Shown: one piece after another, positions 44,127 through 51,831 of the stretch
How positions within the stretch are numbered: position 1 is the first letter of the stretch
Layout of the letters: every line of letters starts with the position of its first letter
Origin: Terriglobia bacterium
GTDB taxonomy: Bacteria; Acidobacteriota; Terriglobia; 20CM-2-55-15
DNA: 60,650 nucleotides
Assembly (NCBI GenBank): GCA_036496425.1
Contig: DASXLG010000250.1
Location: 1-60,650, forward strand
Reading direction: 5' to 3'
Position numbers and translations under genes: made by a program
The notes under the pieces: model-generated
Database searches by the model: none
What the model was told of the DNA's origin: nothing
Seen by the model: only the letters and a program-made list of their open reading frames with translations

Positions 44127-45848
44127 ATGTCGAATGATTCTCATCAACAGGGCGACGAGACAGAGCGCTCGTTCGCCGATATTTTGAACGAATTTGAAAC
44201 TACGAGCGGCGGAGCCGCGAAAAGCAAAGATAAAGATAAAGGCAGACCAAGAGGAAAGGGGAGAGGCCGCGGGCCTGCTCCATCGGCACTCCGGGGGACA
44301 GTTGTCGGAATATCCTCCGATGTTGTCCTGGTCGATTTCGGCGGAAAGTCGGAAGGCATGATCCCTGCCGCCGATTTTCGGGATAGCGACGGAAATCTCA
44401 GCGTCAAACAAGGAGACGCCTTCGATGTCGCGATCACCGGCTTCAATAGCGACGGCATGGCCAGGCTTTCGCGTGTGGCCGGGCCCCGTCCGAAGGATTG
44501 GGATTCGCTGCAGCGCGCATTTGAGGGCAAGGAAGTCGTGGCTGGGCGTGTTACGGGCCAGGTGAAAGGCGGCTTCATTGTCGACCTTGGAACGCGAGCG
44601 TTCATGCCCGGGTCGCGCAGCGGAGTTCGTGACGCCGCGGATATGGAGAAACTGATCGGCCAGGAGATCCGCGTCCGGATCATCAAGCTGGACGTCGACG
44701 ATGAAGATGTCGTTGTGGACAGGCGCAGCGTGGTGGAAGAAGAAGCCCATCAGTTACGCCAGAACACAATCGACGGTTTGCAGGAAGGCTCCGTCGTGCG
44801 CGGTACTGTGAGGTCCCTCGCGGAGTACGGCGCTTTCGTCGATATCGGCGGTGTCGACGGGTTGCTGCACGTCGGCGATATTTCGTGGGCGCGCGTCAGC
44901 GACCCCTCCACCGAACTCGCCGTCGGTGATGTCCTGGACCTGAAGGTACTCAAAGCCGACAAACGGACCGGGAAGATTTCTCTCGGCTTGAAGCAGACGT
45001 TGCCGGATCCCTGGGAAGTTGCAGCGTCGAAGCTGACTCCCGGCGACCGCGTGACGGGCGAAGTCACAAGGCTCGCCGACTTCGGAGCATTTGTCGAAGT
45101 GGTCCCTGGAGTCGAAGGATTGATCCATGTTTCAGAAATGTCCTGGACAAAGCGGGTCACCCGGCCGGGCGATGTTTTGAAACTCGGAGAGCGCGTCGAA
45201 GCCGTCGTCCTGAAGGTCGAGCCGTCCGGGCGCCGTCTCAGCCTCGGGCTGAAGCAGGTTCTGGGAAATCCCTGGGACACGATAAAGGACCGCTATCCGA
45301 ACGGAAAAATCGTCGAAGGGAAAGTCACGAGACTTGCGAAGTTCGGAGCTTTCGTCGAAGTGGAAGAGGGCATTGAAGGCCTCATTCACATTTCCGAATT
45401 TACCAACGAACGGCGGATCTCGAATCCCAACGAGATCGTCAAGCCCGGCCAGGCCGTGCGCGCTGTCGTTCTTTCCGTCGATTCGGAAGCGAAGCGGCTC
45501 AAGCTCGGCATGAAACAGCTTGAGGCGACGCCCGCCGACCAGATCGTCAAAGAATTCGCGGTCGGCGACCGTGTCACCGGACGCATATTGCACGTTGCGG
45601 GAAATAAGGTAACGGTGCAGGTCGGTGAAGGCGTCGAAGGTGTCTGCATGCTGGAAAATGCTCCACAGGCGCCGGCCGCAAGCGTCTCGGGTTCGCTCGC
45701 AGAACAGCTCGCTGCGGCCTGGAAAGGCGGTGTGAAACCGTCGGTCTCCGGAACTTCGGGCGAACCTTATCGTGAAGGTGAACTGCGGTCGTTCACGATC
45801 AAGTCGATCGACGCGGCTTCGAGAAAGGTCGAACTTTCCAGCACGTAG
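44127..45848 (+). CDS. rpsA: S1 RNA-binding-domain protein (ribosomal protein S1-like)
   Basis: 573 residues. An N-terminal tail (1-50) is rich in Lys, Arg and Gly. Six S1 OB-fold repeats follow, at about 55-117, 136-201, 220-290, 305-376, 391-464 and 479-515. Repeats three to five carry the strong GAFVxI/VxxGxxGLLHxSxxSW signature; the first and last are weaker. S1 bridges mRNA to the 30S subunit. The gene runs into a stem-loop that overlaps its stop codon. The last 55 residues are not S1-like. Confidence 0.88.
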   Translation: MSNDSHQQGDETERSFADILNEFETTSGGAAKSKDKDKGRPRGKGRGRGPAPSALRGTVVGISSDVVLVDFGGKSEGMIPAADFRDSDGNLSVKQGDAFDVAITGFNSDGMARLSRVAGPRPKDWDSLQRAFEGKEVVAGRVTGQVKGGFIVDLGTRAFMPGSRSGVRDAADMEKLIGQEIRVRIIKLDVDDEDVVVDRRSVVEEEAHQLRQNTIDGLQEGSVVRGTVRSLAEYGAFVDIGGVDGLLHVGDISWARVSDPSTELAVGDVLDLKVLKADKRTGKISLGLKQTLPDPWEVAASKLTPGDRVTGEVTRLADFGAFVEVVPGVEGLIHVSEMSWTKRVTRPGDVLKLGERVEAVVLKVEPSGRRLSLGLKQVLGNPWDTIKDRYPNGKIVEGKVTRLAKFGAFVEVEEGIEGLIHISEFTNERRISNPNEIVKPGQAVRAVVLSVDSEAKRLKLGMKQLEATPADQIVKEFAVGDRVTGRILHVAGNKVTVQVGEGVEGVCMLENAPQAPAASVSGSLAEQLAAAWKGGVKPSVSGTSGEPYREGELRSFTIKSIDAASRKVELSST

Positions 45849-45884
45849 CCGCGGGCTCTTTGCCCGCGGCTACGCGTGGTTTTT
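45844..45884 (+). terminator. intrinsic-type terminator of the S1 gene
   Basis: CGTAGCCGCGGGC and GCCCGCGGCTACG pair perfectly across TCTTT, and GTTTTTA follows a few bases later. The stem begins inside the last codons and includes the TAG stop. Convergent with the small coiled-coil gene at 45894. Confidence 0.7.
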
Positions 45885-45893
45885 AGCCGGATG

Positions 45894-46160
45894 TTACTTC
45901 GCCTGATCTTGCAGTTCCTGGATGCGGCGGTCGAGGTCCGCCAGCGCAGCAGCGAGTTGCTTTCTGCGGGCTTCGTGCGTGGTGGTTTCGAGCGAGCGAG
46001 CCATTTCCTTTCGAGCCAGCTGCAGCGATTCGATTTGCTGTAAAAGTTTGGGATTTTTTACAGCTGGTTTTCCCGACTGCGCGCGATCCCGCTGCAGTTC
46101 TTCTATCCGTTCCTGAATACGGCCTTCATTGTCGATAAGTCCTTCCCCTGAATCTCCCAT
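45894..46160 (-). CDS. 88-residue coiled-coil protein
   Basis: A highly charged, almost wholly helical protein, MGDSGEGLIDNEGRIQERI onward, with heptad repeats through LLQQIESLQLARKEMARSL and ALADLDRRIQELQDQAK. No membrane segment. Such small helical proteins often serve as dimerisation or scaffold factors. No family recognised. It is convergent with the S1 gene. Confidence 0.6.
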   Translation of the reverse strand: MGDSGEGLIDNEGRIQERIEELQRDRAQSGKPAVKNPKLLQQIESLQLARKEMARSLETTTHEARRKQLAAALADLDRRIQELQDQAK

Positions 46161-46286
46161 CCTTTAATTGTAAAATAAGGACCATTACTTTCCGCCCTGT
46201 TTTCGGTCTATTGATTGAAGCAAAGCAAACCGACGCCGGAGCCCTCCGTCGCACCTTGTCTTACGTGTCGTGTTACAATGTATTTC

Positions 46287-46514
46287 ATGGAGAAGACGAT
46301 TACGATCCGCTTGGACAGGGATCAGGATGAAGCACTGACCCGCCGTGCGCGGACTCTCGGCAAGACGCGCTCCGCGGTAGTCCGTGAACTCCTGGCACAA
46401 GCTCTGTCCGATGCGCCAGTCTCGGACAGAGCTGGTCATCTCAAAGGCGCCGTTAAGTTGATCAAGCCGGAGGATGCGTGGGGTAAGCACTTGAGAAAGC
46501 AGAATTGGCGCTGA
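46287..46514 (+). CDS. ribbon-helix-helix antitoxin (VapB-like)
   Basis: About 75 residues. MEKTITIRLDRDQDEALTRRARTLGKTRSAVVRELLAQAL is a CopG/Arc-type ribbon-helix-helix DNA-binding domain. The acidic/basic tail would wrap the toxin. A second ATG at 46278 is in frame but overlaps a TACAAT -10-like sequence at 46274-46279. Its last bases overlap the start of the PIN gene, the classic antitoxin-first order with autoregulation. Confidence 0.83.
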   Translation: MEKTITIRLDRDQDEALTRRARTLGKTRSAVVRELLAQALSDAPVSDRAGHLKGAVKLIKPEDAWGKHLRKQNWR

Positions 46515-46924
46515 GAACCGTCCTGATCGATACCGGTCCGCTGGTTGCATATCTGGACAATAACGATGTCGATCATAAGACCATCGCTTCTATAGTCGGC
46601 GCCTTCAGGGGTACTCTTTGCAGCACCAGCGCGGTCATCACAGAAGCGATGCATCTTCTTAAGGACGATCCACGCGGCCCGCGGCTGCTGGCGGAATTTA
46701 TTCAAGCTGCGGGAGTTCAGGTGTTTGAATCCACGCAACCCCAGCAACTCCTGTCGGCCGTGTCCCTTATGGAAAAGTACTCGGATACGCCGATGGATTT
46801 TGCCGATGCCACATTGGTCCAACTTGCCGGAGAACTCGGTACACACCGGATCATTACAATGGACAGGCGCGGTTTTCGGACCTTCAGAACCCCAAGAGGA
46901 CAGGCTTTCGAGATCCTGCAGTAG
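46505..46924 (+). CDS. PIN-domain ribonuclease toxin (VapC-like)
   Basis: 139 residues from a TTG start overlapping the antitoxin stop by ten bases. VLIDTGPLVAYLD supplies the first metal-binding Asp, SAVITEAMHLL the Glu, and DFADATLVQLA plus TMDRRGF the remaining acids. Such toxins cleave tRNA or rRNA when free. All four acidic positions are present, so it is probably active. The pair is followed by a family B palindrome at 46936. Confidence 0.85.
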   Translation: MALRTVLIDTGPLVAYLDNNDVDHKTIASIVGAFRGTLCSTSAVITEAMHLLKDDPRGPRLLAEFIQAAGVQVFESTQPQQLLSAVSLMEKYSDTPMDFADATLVQLAGELGTHRIITMDRRGFRTFRTPRGQAFEILQ

Positions 46925-46935
46925 CCCTTGTAAAC

Positions 46936-46987
46936 GGGGCGCACACCTGAATTCCCGAATCGATTCGGGAATTCGGGTGTGCGCCCC
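46936..46987. repeat. palindromic repeat, family B, stand-alone copy
   Basis: 26-base arms (46936-46961 and 46962-46987) meet without a loop and differ at one position. The outer sequence GGGGCGCACACCTGAATT is the same as in the element inside the carboxylase gene (18367-18444). It lies between convergent genes and could end both transcripts. Confidence 0.88.
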
Positions 46988-47001
46988 ATTTTCCGACACA
47001 C

Positions 47002-47652
47002 CTACACGCACATGCAGGTCGCCGAGTCTGTCCAGTCCGTCCAGCCGAGTTTGCCTAACGCGCGAACTTGAAACGCGTAGAGCGTGCCCGGTGTCAGACC
47101 ATCGATACCGGCGGGCGGCTTGACCCCCGGCATCGCCGTGCTCGTCCATGAACTCGGCGGGGCGCCGTTAACCACCGAGCCGTAACGGATTTCGTAGCTC
47201 TTAGCCCTTGTGACTTTCTGGACCTGAACGACGATTTTCCCGCTGACAGCGCCGTGGTAGACGCTCGTGATGACCGGCAGAGGCAACGGCGCCGGTGGAG
47301 TTTTGGCTGTCGAAGCCGCCAGGAACCCGCTGGTCGCGAAAGCCGTCATGTCGCCATCCGATGTGATTTCAACATAACGTCCCAGCAACCGCAGCTTCTT
47401 GATAACGGCTTCCCGTTGCTTGTTCTTCTGGGCAATCACCCTTTTACTTCCATCGAGCGCCTCGGCCATCAGCGCCGAGAGACTGTCGATATCCGTTTTG
47501 AGGACTGCCAGATCGACCGGCGGATTCGGGAATTTCGAATTGCCGGTCATTCCGGTCTGAATGGCCGTCCCACGCACGACGATGCCGGTGTCGGACATGC
47601 CACTGTAACCTTCGAGTGGTTTGATACTTGGTGTTTTCATTTTCTTGGACAT
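47002..47652 (-). CDS. fibronectin type III-like protein of unknown function
   Basis: About 216 residues from ATG 47652, which has AAAGGAA eight bases upstream; ATG 47658 is also possible. The N-terminal half (to about residue 100) is helical and charged, with TDIDSLSALMAEALDGSKR and KNKQREAVIKKLRLLGRYVE. The C-terminal half (about 118-216) has the strand order and the GLTPGTLYAFQVRALGKLGWTDWTDS signature of a fibronectin type III domain. No signal peptide. A similar layout is seen in some phage/contractile-system-linked bacterial proteins, but nothing nearby supports that here. Confidence 0.62.
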   Translation of the reverse strand: MSKKMKTPSIKPLEGYSGMSDTGIVVRGTAIQTGMTGNSKFPNPPVDLAVLKTDIDSLSALMAEALDGSKRVIAQKNKQREAVIKKLRLLGRYVEITSDGDMTAFATSGFLAASTAKTPPAPLPLPVITSVYHGAVSGKIVVQVQKVTRAKSYEIRYGSVVNGAPPSSWTSTAMPGVKPPAGIDGLTPGTLYAFQVRALGKLGWTDWTDSATCMCV

Positions 47653-47841
47653 TTTCATTTTCCTTTCTTTAATTGTTAACGGTTTTGGGAAGAGCCCCAT
47701 CCAGCAGTGGCTGGAGGATTTCTTGCCCGCCTTTCATACGCGCGGAATAATTGCAATCGCATTGCCACACAGCGGATTCAATAACCTAACCTGCCTTTTC
47801 AGACACATACGTAGGATTTGCTGCGGTAATCCGGCGATTTT

Positions 47842-47879
47842 GTCTACTTTCAGTAGACTGCTGTCTACTGCGAGTAGAC
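47842..47879. promoter_or_regulatory. twin palindromes GTCTACT-N3-AGTAGAC
   Basis: Two identical 17-bp palindromes (47842-47858 with TTC centre; 47863-47879 with GCG centre) lie 21 bp apart, two DNA turns, so their faces match. This is the pattern of a cooperative repressor or activator site. They lie about 190 bp upstream of the fibronectin-like gene and just before the nested repeat array. Confidence 0.55.
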
Positions 47880-47900
47880 GGAGGGGAGGCCAACCGCTGA

Positions 47901-48280
47901 GATCGGAAACAGGAACTCCGGATTGCAATCTGATGTCGCAGATCCGACTCTGTACGCCCTGAAGTCAACCTGGGCGTTCAGATCGCGTTCTGAAGCGTGT
48001 GAAATCGTACGGCGCGCACCCATTCCAATCTGACACCTCAAATCAGAAACAGGAGTTCCGGACTGCGACCTGACGCCGCGGATTCGATTCCGAGCGCTCT
48101 GCATTCGATCCGAGCGCGCAGGTCGCGTTCTGAGGAGTCTGAAATCGATCTACGCGCTCAGCTTGCTATCTGGCGCCTAAGCTTGGAAACAGGAGTTCCG
48201 GATTGCGATCTGACGTCACTGGTCGAATTCTGCGCGCTCTGAATTCAATTTCTTTGCGCAGATCGGTGCTCGCGGGCAGT
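47901..48280. repeat. nested tandem repeat: 20-bp monomers in a 140-bp (7-monomer) period
   Basis: From 47901 the DNA divides into 20-base monomers of the general form GATTGCGATCTGACGCGCTC, 19 in all. Every seventh monomer is most alike: GAAACAGGA-type monomers start at 47901, 48041 and 48181, and the next six match in order. The 140-bp super-repeat is present about 2.7 times. Neither 20 nor 140 is divisible by three, and all frames are interrupted, so it is not a protein repeat. Divergence between monomers suggests it is old or selected as DNA. Confidence 0.9.
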
Positions 48281-48312
48281 TTCAGACTATCCGTGATGCT
48301 CCGGAGACCACC

Positions 48313-48573
48313 TCACGCGTTCCGCCACAAACTCCGCAAACTGGGTGATGTCGCCGTCAATGCTTGCACGATCGAGCGCCGATAGGTATGTAGATTGCAA
48401 TCGATACAGGCAAGCGCAAGATTATCGAGATCATCACTTCCGCCATGACTTTTCGGAACGATGTGTTCGATATGAAGTGGTGCTAACGGTGAATCGTCTT
48501 GATGCAGGTGGCAATACTCGCAAGTGTTTTGGGCGCGTTCGCGGACTTGGGCTCTAGTCCTCGCCCCGAGCAT
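48313..48573 (-). pseudogene. C-terminally truncated HNH endonuclease
   Basis: 86 residues. CEYCHLHQDDSPLAPLHIEHIVPKSHGGSDDLDNLALACIDCNLH is a good HNH core with both zinc CxxC pairs. Related proteins continue for about 80 more residues after CIDCNLHKG; here TYRRSIVQALTATSPSLRSLW follows and the frame stops. The break lies next to the 20-bp repeat array, which may have caused it. The start overlaps the upstream partner by 20 bases. The core might still fold, but activity is doubtful. Confidence 0.7.
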
Positions 48574-48790
48574 CGACGGATGGCTTGTTGGTAGTGAGGC
48601 GACGGGCTTGCCGTTTCAGAATGGCGACGAATTTGTTCGCACGGATGAAGCCGGCGTACTCCGATCGCTCCTCCTCCGTCAACTCGCCTTCTGTTGATTT
48701 CTCGGCCAGTTCTTCGATGCGCGCTTGAATTTGCGGGTCTGCGTGAAAACTGATAACGGCGTCTGCTTTATCGGGCAGGACGATTTCCAT
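48554..48790 (-). CDS. small partner protein of the HNH nuclease
   Basis: 78 residues: MEIVLPDKADAVISFHADPQIQARIEELAEKSTEGELTEEERSEYAGFIRANKFVAILKRQARRL and a short tail. Very similar small acidic-basic proteins precede HNH nucleases in many genomes, particularly cyanobacteria, which suggests a two-gene nuclease/antitoxin-like module. The function is unproven. The stop lies inside the nuclease start. Confidence 0.7.
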   Translation of the reverse strand: MEIVLPDKADAVISFHADPQIQARIEELAEKSTEGELTEEERSEYAGFIRANKFVAILKRQARRLTTNKPSVDARGED

Positions 48791-48974
48791 CAGGGGGCGA
48801 ATGCCCCTTTCGAATGCGAGTGTTTCTGATGGTCGCCATTAAACTGAACGTACCATGCACGCTCGCCTTTCGCAATGTCGTCGAGTTGTTGCCCTTGAAA
48901 CAAGGCACATGTCAGGAACGCGGCCGGAGAGCGCACTCTCGTGACGCTCCGCATCTCAATCATGAGAAAGACTT

Positions 48975-49012
48975 AAAAAAGAAAGGACACGGGCTCCAAA
49001 GAACCCGCGTCC
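48975..49012 (-). terminator. intrinsic terminator of ssrA
   Basis: On the minus strand GGACGCGGGTTC pairs with GAGCCCGTGTCC across TTTG, and TTTCTTTTTT follows. It lies about 36 bases beyond the tmRNA 3' end. The stem copies part of the tmRNA T arm sequence (GGACGCGGGTTC). Confidence 0.85.
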
Positions 49013-49048
49013 GATGAGTTAACTATCTTAGAGTCAGTTTTTTATAAG

Positions 49049-49400
49049 TGGAGGCGGCGGGAATTGAACCCGCGTCCGAAAACGTTCCGCGCGAAAATCT
49101 ACATACTTGTCAGGTTCCGATTTGTTGTCGAGCCCCGGCCTGAAGGAGCCTGCAACCTAGCCGGGACACCAGCCCATTAAGTTTCACCTCGCGCTGCCGG
49201 GCCGGCGGTTTGAGGCTATCCTGCATAAAGTGACGCCCTTTAACTAACCTACAGGCGAGTCAATCAAGGACGTTAACCGGTATTAAGCGGCTAAAGCTGG
49301 CTGAAAGTCAGCAGTTGATTGTTTTCCACGTTTTAACGAGGTCATGGGCCTCGGTATGCATCTCGAACTTCTTCGTCCCCGTCGAAACCGGTGCGCCCCC
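49049..49400 (-). ncRNA. ssrA: transfer-messenger RNA (one-piece)
   Basis: Rescues stalled ribosomes. The 5' end GGGGGCG pairs with CGCCTCC near the 3' end and is followed by the hallmark GGTTTCGACGGGGACGAAG. The T arm is GCGGG-TTCAATT-CCCGC. The tag reading frame ends in GCT GAC TTT CAG CCA GCT TTA GCC GCT TAA, encoding a tag ending ADFQPALAA. CCA is not encoded beyond the discriminator A. A promoter and a terminator flank it. Confidence 0.95.
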
Positions 49401-49417
49401 CTTTCTATACATACCTT

Positions 49418-49446
49418 TATATAAGAGGATGTGGATGCAATGTCAA
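49418..49446 (-). promoter_or_regulatory. sigma-70 promoter of ssrA
   Basis: On the minus strand TTGACA (49441-49446) is separated by 17 bases from TATATA (49418-49423). The mature tmRNA 5' end lies 17 bases beyond the -10, leaving a short leader for RNase P removal. Confidence 0.8.
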
Positions 49447-49502
49447 ACAGCAAGTGGCATTAAGATATAATCCTGATTTTTCAGGAGGTAGCTCCCCTGC
49501 CA

Positions 49503-50537
49503 ATGGATCCCAAGACCCAGTCGTTAGACCGATTGCTGCAAGTGCTCTCACCTGCGCTGGCCGCTGAGCTTGACCGTGTGGTCCAGGAAGCCAGTGAGTC
49601 GCTCGAAAACGATTTCAAGAGCCGGCTGCAAACCGCTATTGAGGAAGCTCAGGCGCTCGTCCAGATGAACGCCGCAGAGGAATTGAACCGCGCGGTTGCA
49701 GAAGCGATTGAGGCCACGCGGAAACAGGTGACTGGCGAGCTGGAACAGAAATTCGCGCAGCGGCTGGCCGAAACGACGAATCAACTCCAGGTCCAGGCGG
49801 CCGAAGAACATGCCCGCATCGAGGAGCAACTCGCACAGTGGAAGACTTTCGCGGATACGCCGCGGGAGCTTGGGGAAGCGTCATCACAACCGGAAATCCT
49901 GGCGAGATTTTTGCGGCTCGTCGAGCCTTTCGCCAAGGGGCTGGCTGTCTATGTCGCCAAGAGCGATGGGCTGGCCCTGTGGAAGAGCCGCGGCAAGGCG
50001 GCGTTTCCCGAAATCATTTCGCAGGAAACGACCGACCCGGAATCTTATTTCCGCACCATCGTGGTGCGGGGCAGGACGGTGGCGGCGATATCCGCTGCCG
50101 CGCCGTTCAAGCCGGAGGCCTTGGATTTCTTCGGCGCTTCGCTGGAGCGGGCCATCGAGTCGTTTGGACTGAAGCTCAAAAATCCTGTGCTGAAAGGCGC
50201 AATGTCCGAGAAAACCATTGCCGTTGCCGCTGCATCCGGAACGGAATCGAATCCGGGTGATGAAAAAGCTCATGCGGAAGCCCGCCGCACGGCGCGGCTG
50301 CTGGTTTCGGAGATCAAGCTGTACCACGAGCCGGAACTGCAAAGCGGCAGGCAGAACAGCGACATTTACCGGCGGCTTCAAAAGGAAATCGACCGGGGCC
50401 GCGAGATGTACCAGCACCGGGTGTCCGGCGCCGTGCCGGCGTCGCACGATTATTTTCATGAAGAACTCGTCCGCATCCTGGGCGAGAACGATCCTTCGCG
50501 CCTGGGTCCGGCATATCCCGGGCCCATAAATTCATAA
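49503..50537 (+). CDS. coiled-coil protein with a conserved C-terminal domain, unknown function
   Basis: 344 residues. Residues about 10-125 form a long coiled coil (EELNRAVAEAIEATRKQVTG). Residues 130-230 resemble a degenerate GAF/PAS-like fold (LARFLRLVEPFAKGLAVYVAKSDGLALW). The C-terminus EARRTARLLVSEIKLYHEPELQSGRQNSDIYRRLQKEIDRGREMY and DYFHEELVRILGENDPSRLGPAYPG is a block I associate with uncharacterised acidobacterial proteins. A TATAAT at 49466-49471 and AGGAGGT lie upstream. It is five bases ahead of the aminotransferase, so probably co-transcribed. Confidence 0.7.
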   Translation: MDPKTQSLDRLLQVLSPALAAELDRVVQEASESLENDFKSRLQTAIEEAQALVQMNAAEELNRAVAEAIEATRKQVTGELEQKFAQRLAETTNQLQVQAAEEHARIEEQLAQWKTFADTPRELGEASSQPEILARFLRLVEPFAKGLAVYVAKSDGLALWKSRGKAAFPEIISQETTDPESYFRTIVVRGRTVAAISAAAPFKPEALDFFGASLERAIESFGLKLKNPVLKGAMSEKTIAVAAASGTESNPGDEKAHAEARRTARLLVSEIKLYHEPELQSGRQNSDIYRRLQKEIDRGREMYQHRVSGAVPASHDYFHEELVRILGENDPSRLGPAYPGPINS

Positions 50538-50542
50538 ACCCG

Positions 50543-51736
50543 ATGTTTAAAAAACCGATTTCATCGAAAGCCGCTCTATTTACCGAGTCCGTGATTCGCG
50601 AGATGACCCGCCTCGCCATGGAACACGACGCCATCAACCTGTCGCAGGGGTACCCGGATTTCGCCGCGCCTGAAATCCTGAAGCGCGCCGCAGCCGACGC
50701 CATTTTCGCGGACGTCAACCAGTACGCCATCACCTGGGGCGCAAAGTCGTTCCGCGATGCGCTGGTCGAAAAAACCAAACGTTTCCTGGGCATCGACATC
50801 GATCCGGAGCGGGAGATCACCGTTTCGTGCGGATCGACCGAGGCGATGATCGATGTCCTTCTTGCCGTCATCAATCCCGGAGACGAGGTCATCGTTTTCG
50901 AGCCGTTCTACGAAAATTACGGCCCGGACGCGATCATTTCCGGGGCCACGCCGCGCTATGTTCAACTGCGAAGGCCGGACTGGTCTTTCGACGAAAAGGA
51001 GCTGGCGGCCGCCTTCAACAACAAGACGAAGGCCATCATTATTAATACGCCGAATAATCCGACCGGAAAGGTGTTCAGCCGCGAAGAGCTGAAGGTCATC
51101 GCGGACCTCTGCCAGAAGTGGGATGTGCTCGCCATTACCGACGAAATCTACGAACACATCATCTATGATGGCGCGAAGCATATCTCTCCGATCACGCTCG
51201 ACGGCATGCGCGAGCGGACGATTGTCATCAACGGCATGTCGAAGACGTTCAGTGTCACGGGATGGCGTGTGGGATACATCATCTCTCCGCCGGGCATCAG
51301 CGGAGCCATCCGCAAGATGCACGATTTTATGACCGTCGGTGCGCCGGCTCCGCTTCAGGAAGCGGGCGCGGTCGCGCTGCGGCTGCCGGACTCGTATTTC
51401 AGCGAACTTGCCGCGCATTATGTGAAGCGGCGGGATCGCGTGATGAAGATGCTGGAGCAGGCCGGACTGAATCCCATGCTGCCCAAGGGGGCGTACTACA
51501 TCATGTGCGACATCGGCAGCTGGGGATACCCGAACGACGTTGAATTTTCGAGATTTCTGGTAAGGGACGTCGGCGTGGCGACGGTTCCGGGCAGCAGTTT
51601 CTTCAGCGATCCGAGGGCAGGCAAGGACATTATCCGGTTTACTTTCTGTAAGAAAGAGGAAACCCTTCGTGCTGCCGAGGAAAGGCTTGCCAGGCTCGAA
51701 AAGGGCGCGGGAGTGCACAGCCGTCCCCGCGGCTGA
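50543..51736 (+). CDS. class I/II PLP-dependent aminotransferase
   Basis: A 397-residue fold-type I transaminase. NLSQGYPDF and NTPNNPTGKVFS are substrate/PLP contacts, and ITDEIYEHIIYDG supplies the Asp and Tyr to the cofactor. NGMSKTFSVTGWRVGY holds the Schiff-base lysine. IRFTFCKKEETL near the end holds the carboxylate-binding Arg. The sequence is closest in style to the aspartate/methionine-type YbdL or kynurenine aminotransferase group, so the substrate is open. Confidence 0.9.
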   Translation: MFKKPISSKAALFTESVIREMTRLAMEHDAINLSQGYPDFAAPEILKRAAADAIFADVNQYAITWGAKSFRDALVEKTKRFLGIDIDPEREITVSCGSTEAMIDVLLAVINPGDEVIVFEPFYENYGPDAIISGATPRYVQLRRPDWSFDEKELAAAFNNKTKAIIINTPNNPTGKVFSREELKVIADLCQKWDVLAITDEIYEHIIYDGAKHISPITLDGMRERTIVINGMSKTFSVTGWRVGYIISPPGISGAIRKMHDFMTVGAPAPLQEAGAVALRLPDSYFSELAAHYVKRRDRVMKMLEQAGLNPMLPKGAYYIMCDIGSWGYPNDVEFSRFLVRDVGVATVPGSSFFSDPRAGKDIIRFTFCKKEETLRAAEERLARLEKGAGVHSRPRG

Positions 51737-51831
51737 CCGGAAACTAATTGGCCGCCAGTGCGTCAAATGTGACTTGGCGGTAAGTTATAATTCAATGCAT
51801 TGTATGTTCTGAAAGGACAAAACCAAGAGCC

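Noticed and set aside
47865-48104. 79-residue minus-strand ORF inside the nested repeat
   Set aside because: The 20-bp and 140-bp periods are not multiples of three, so no consistent protein repeat exists; the frame covers only part of the array.
48814-49017. 67-residue plus-strand ORF upstream of ssrA
   Set aside because: Overlaps the ssrA terminator, has no ribosome site and no protein-like pattern.
50576-51766. 396-residue minus-strand frame over the aminotransferase
   Set aside because: Antisense shadow of a gene with intact PLP motifs.
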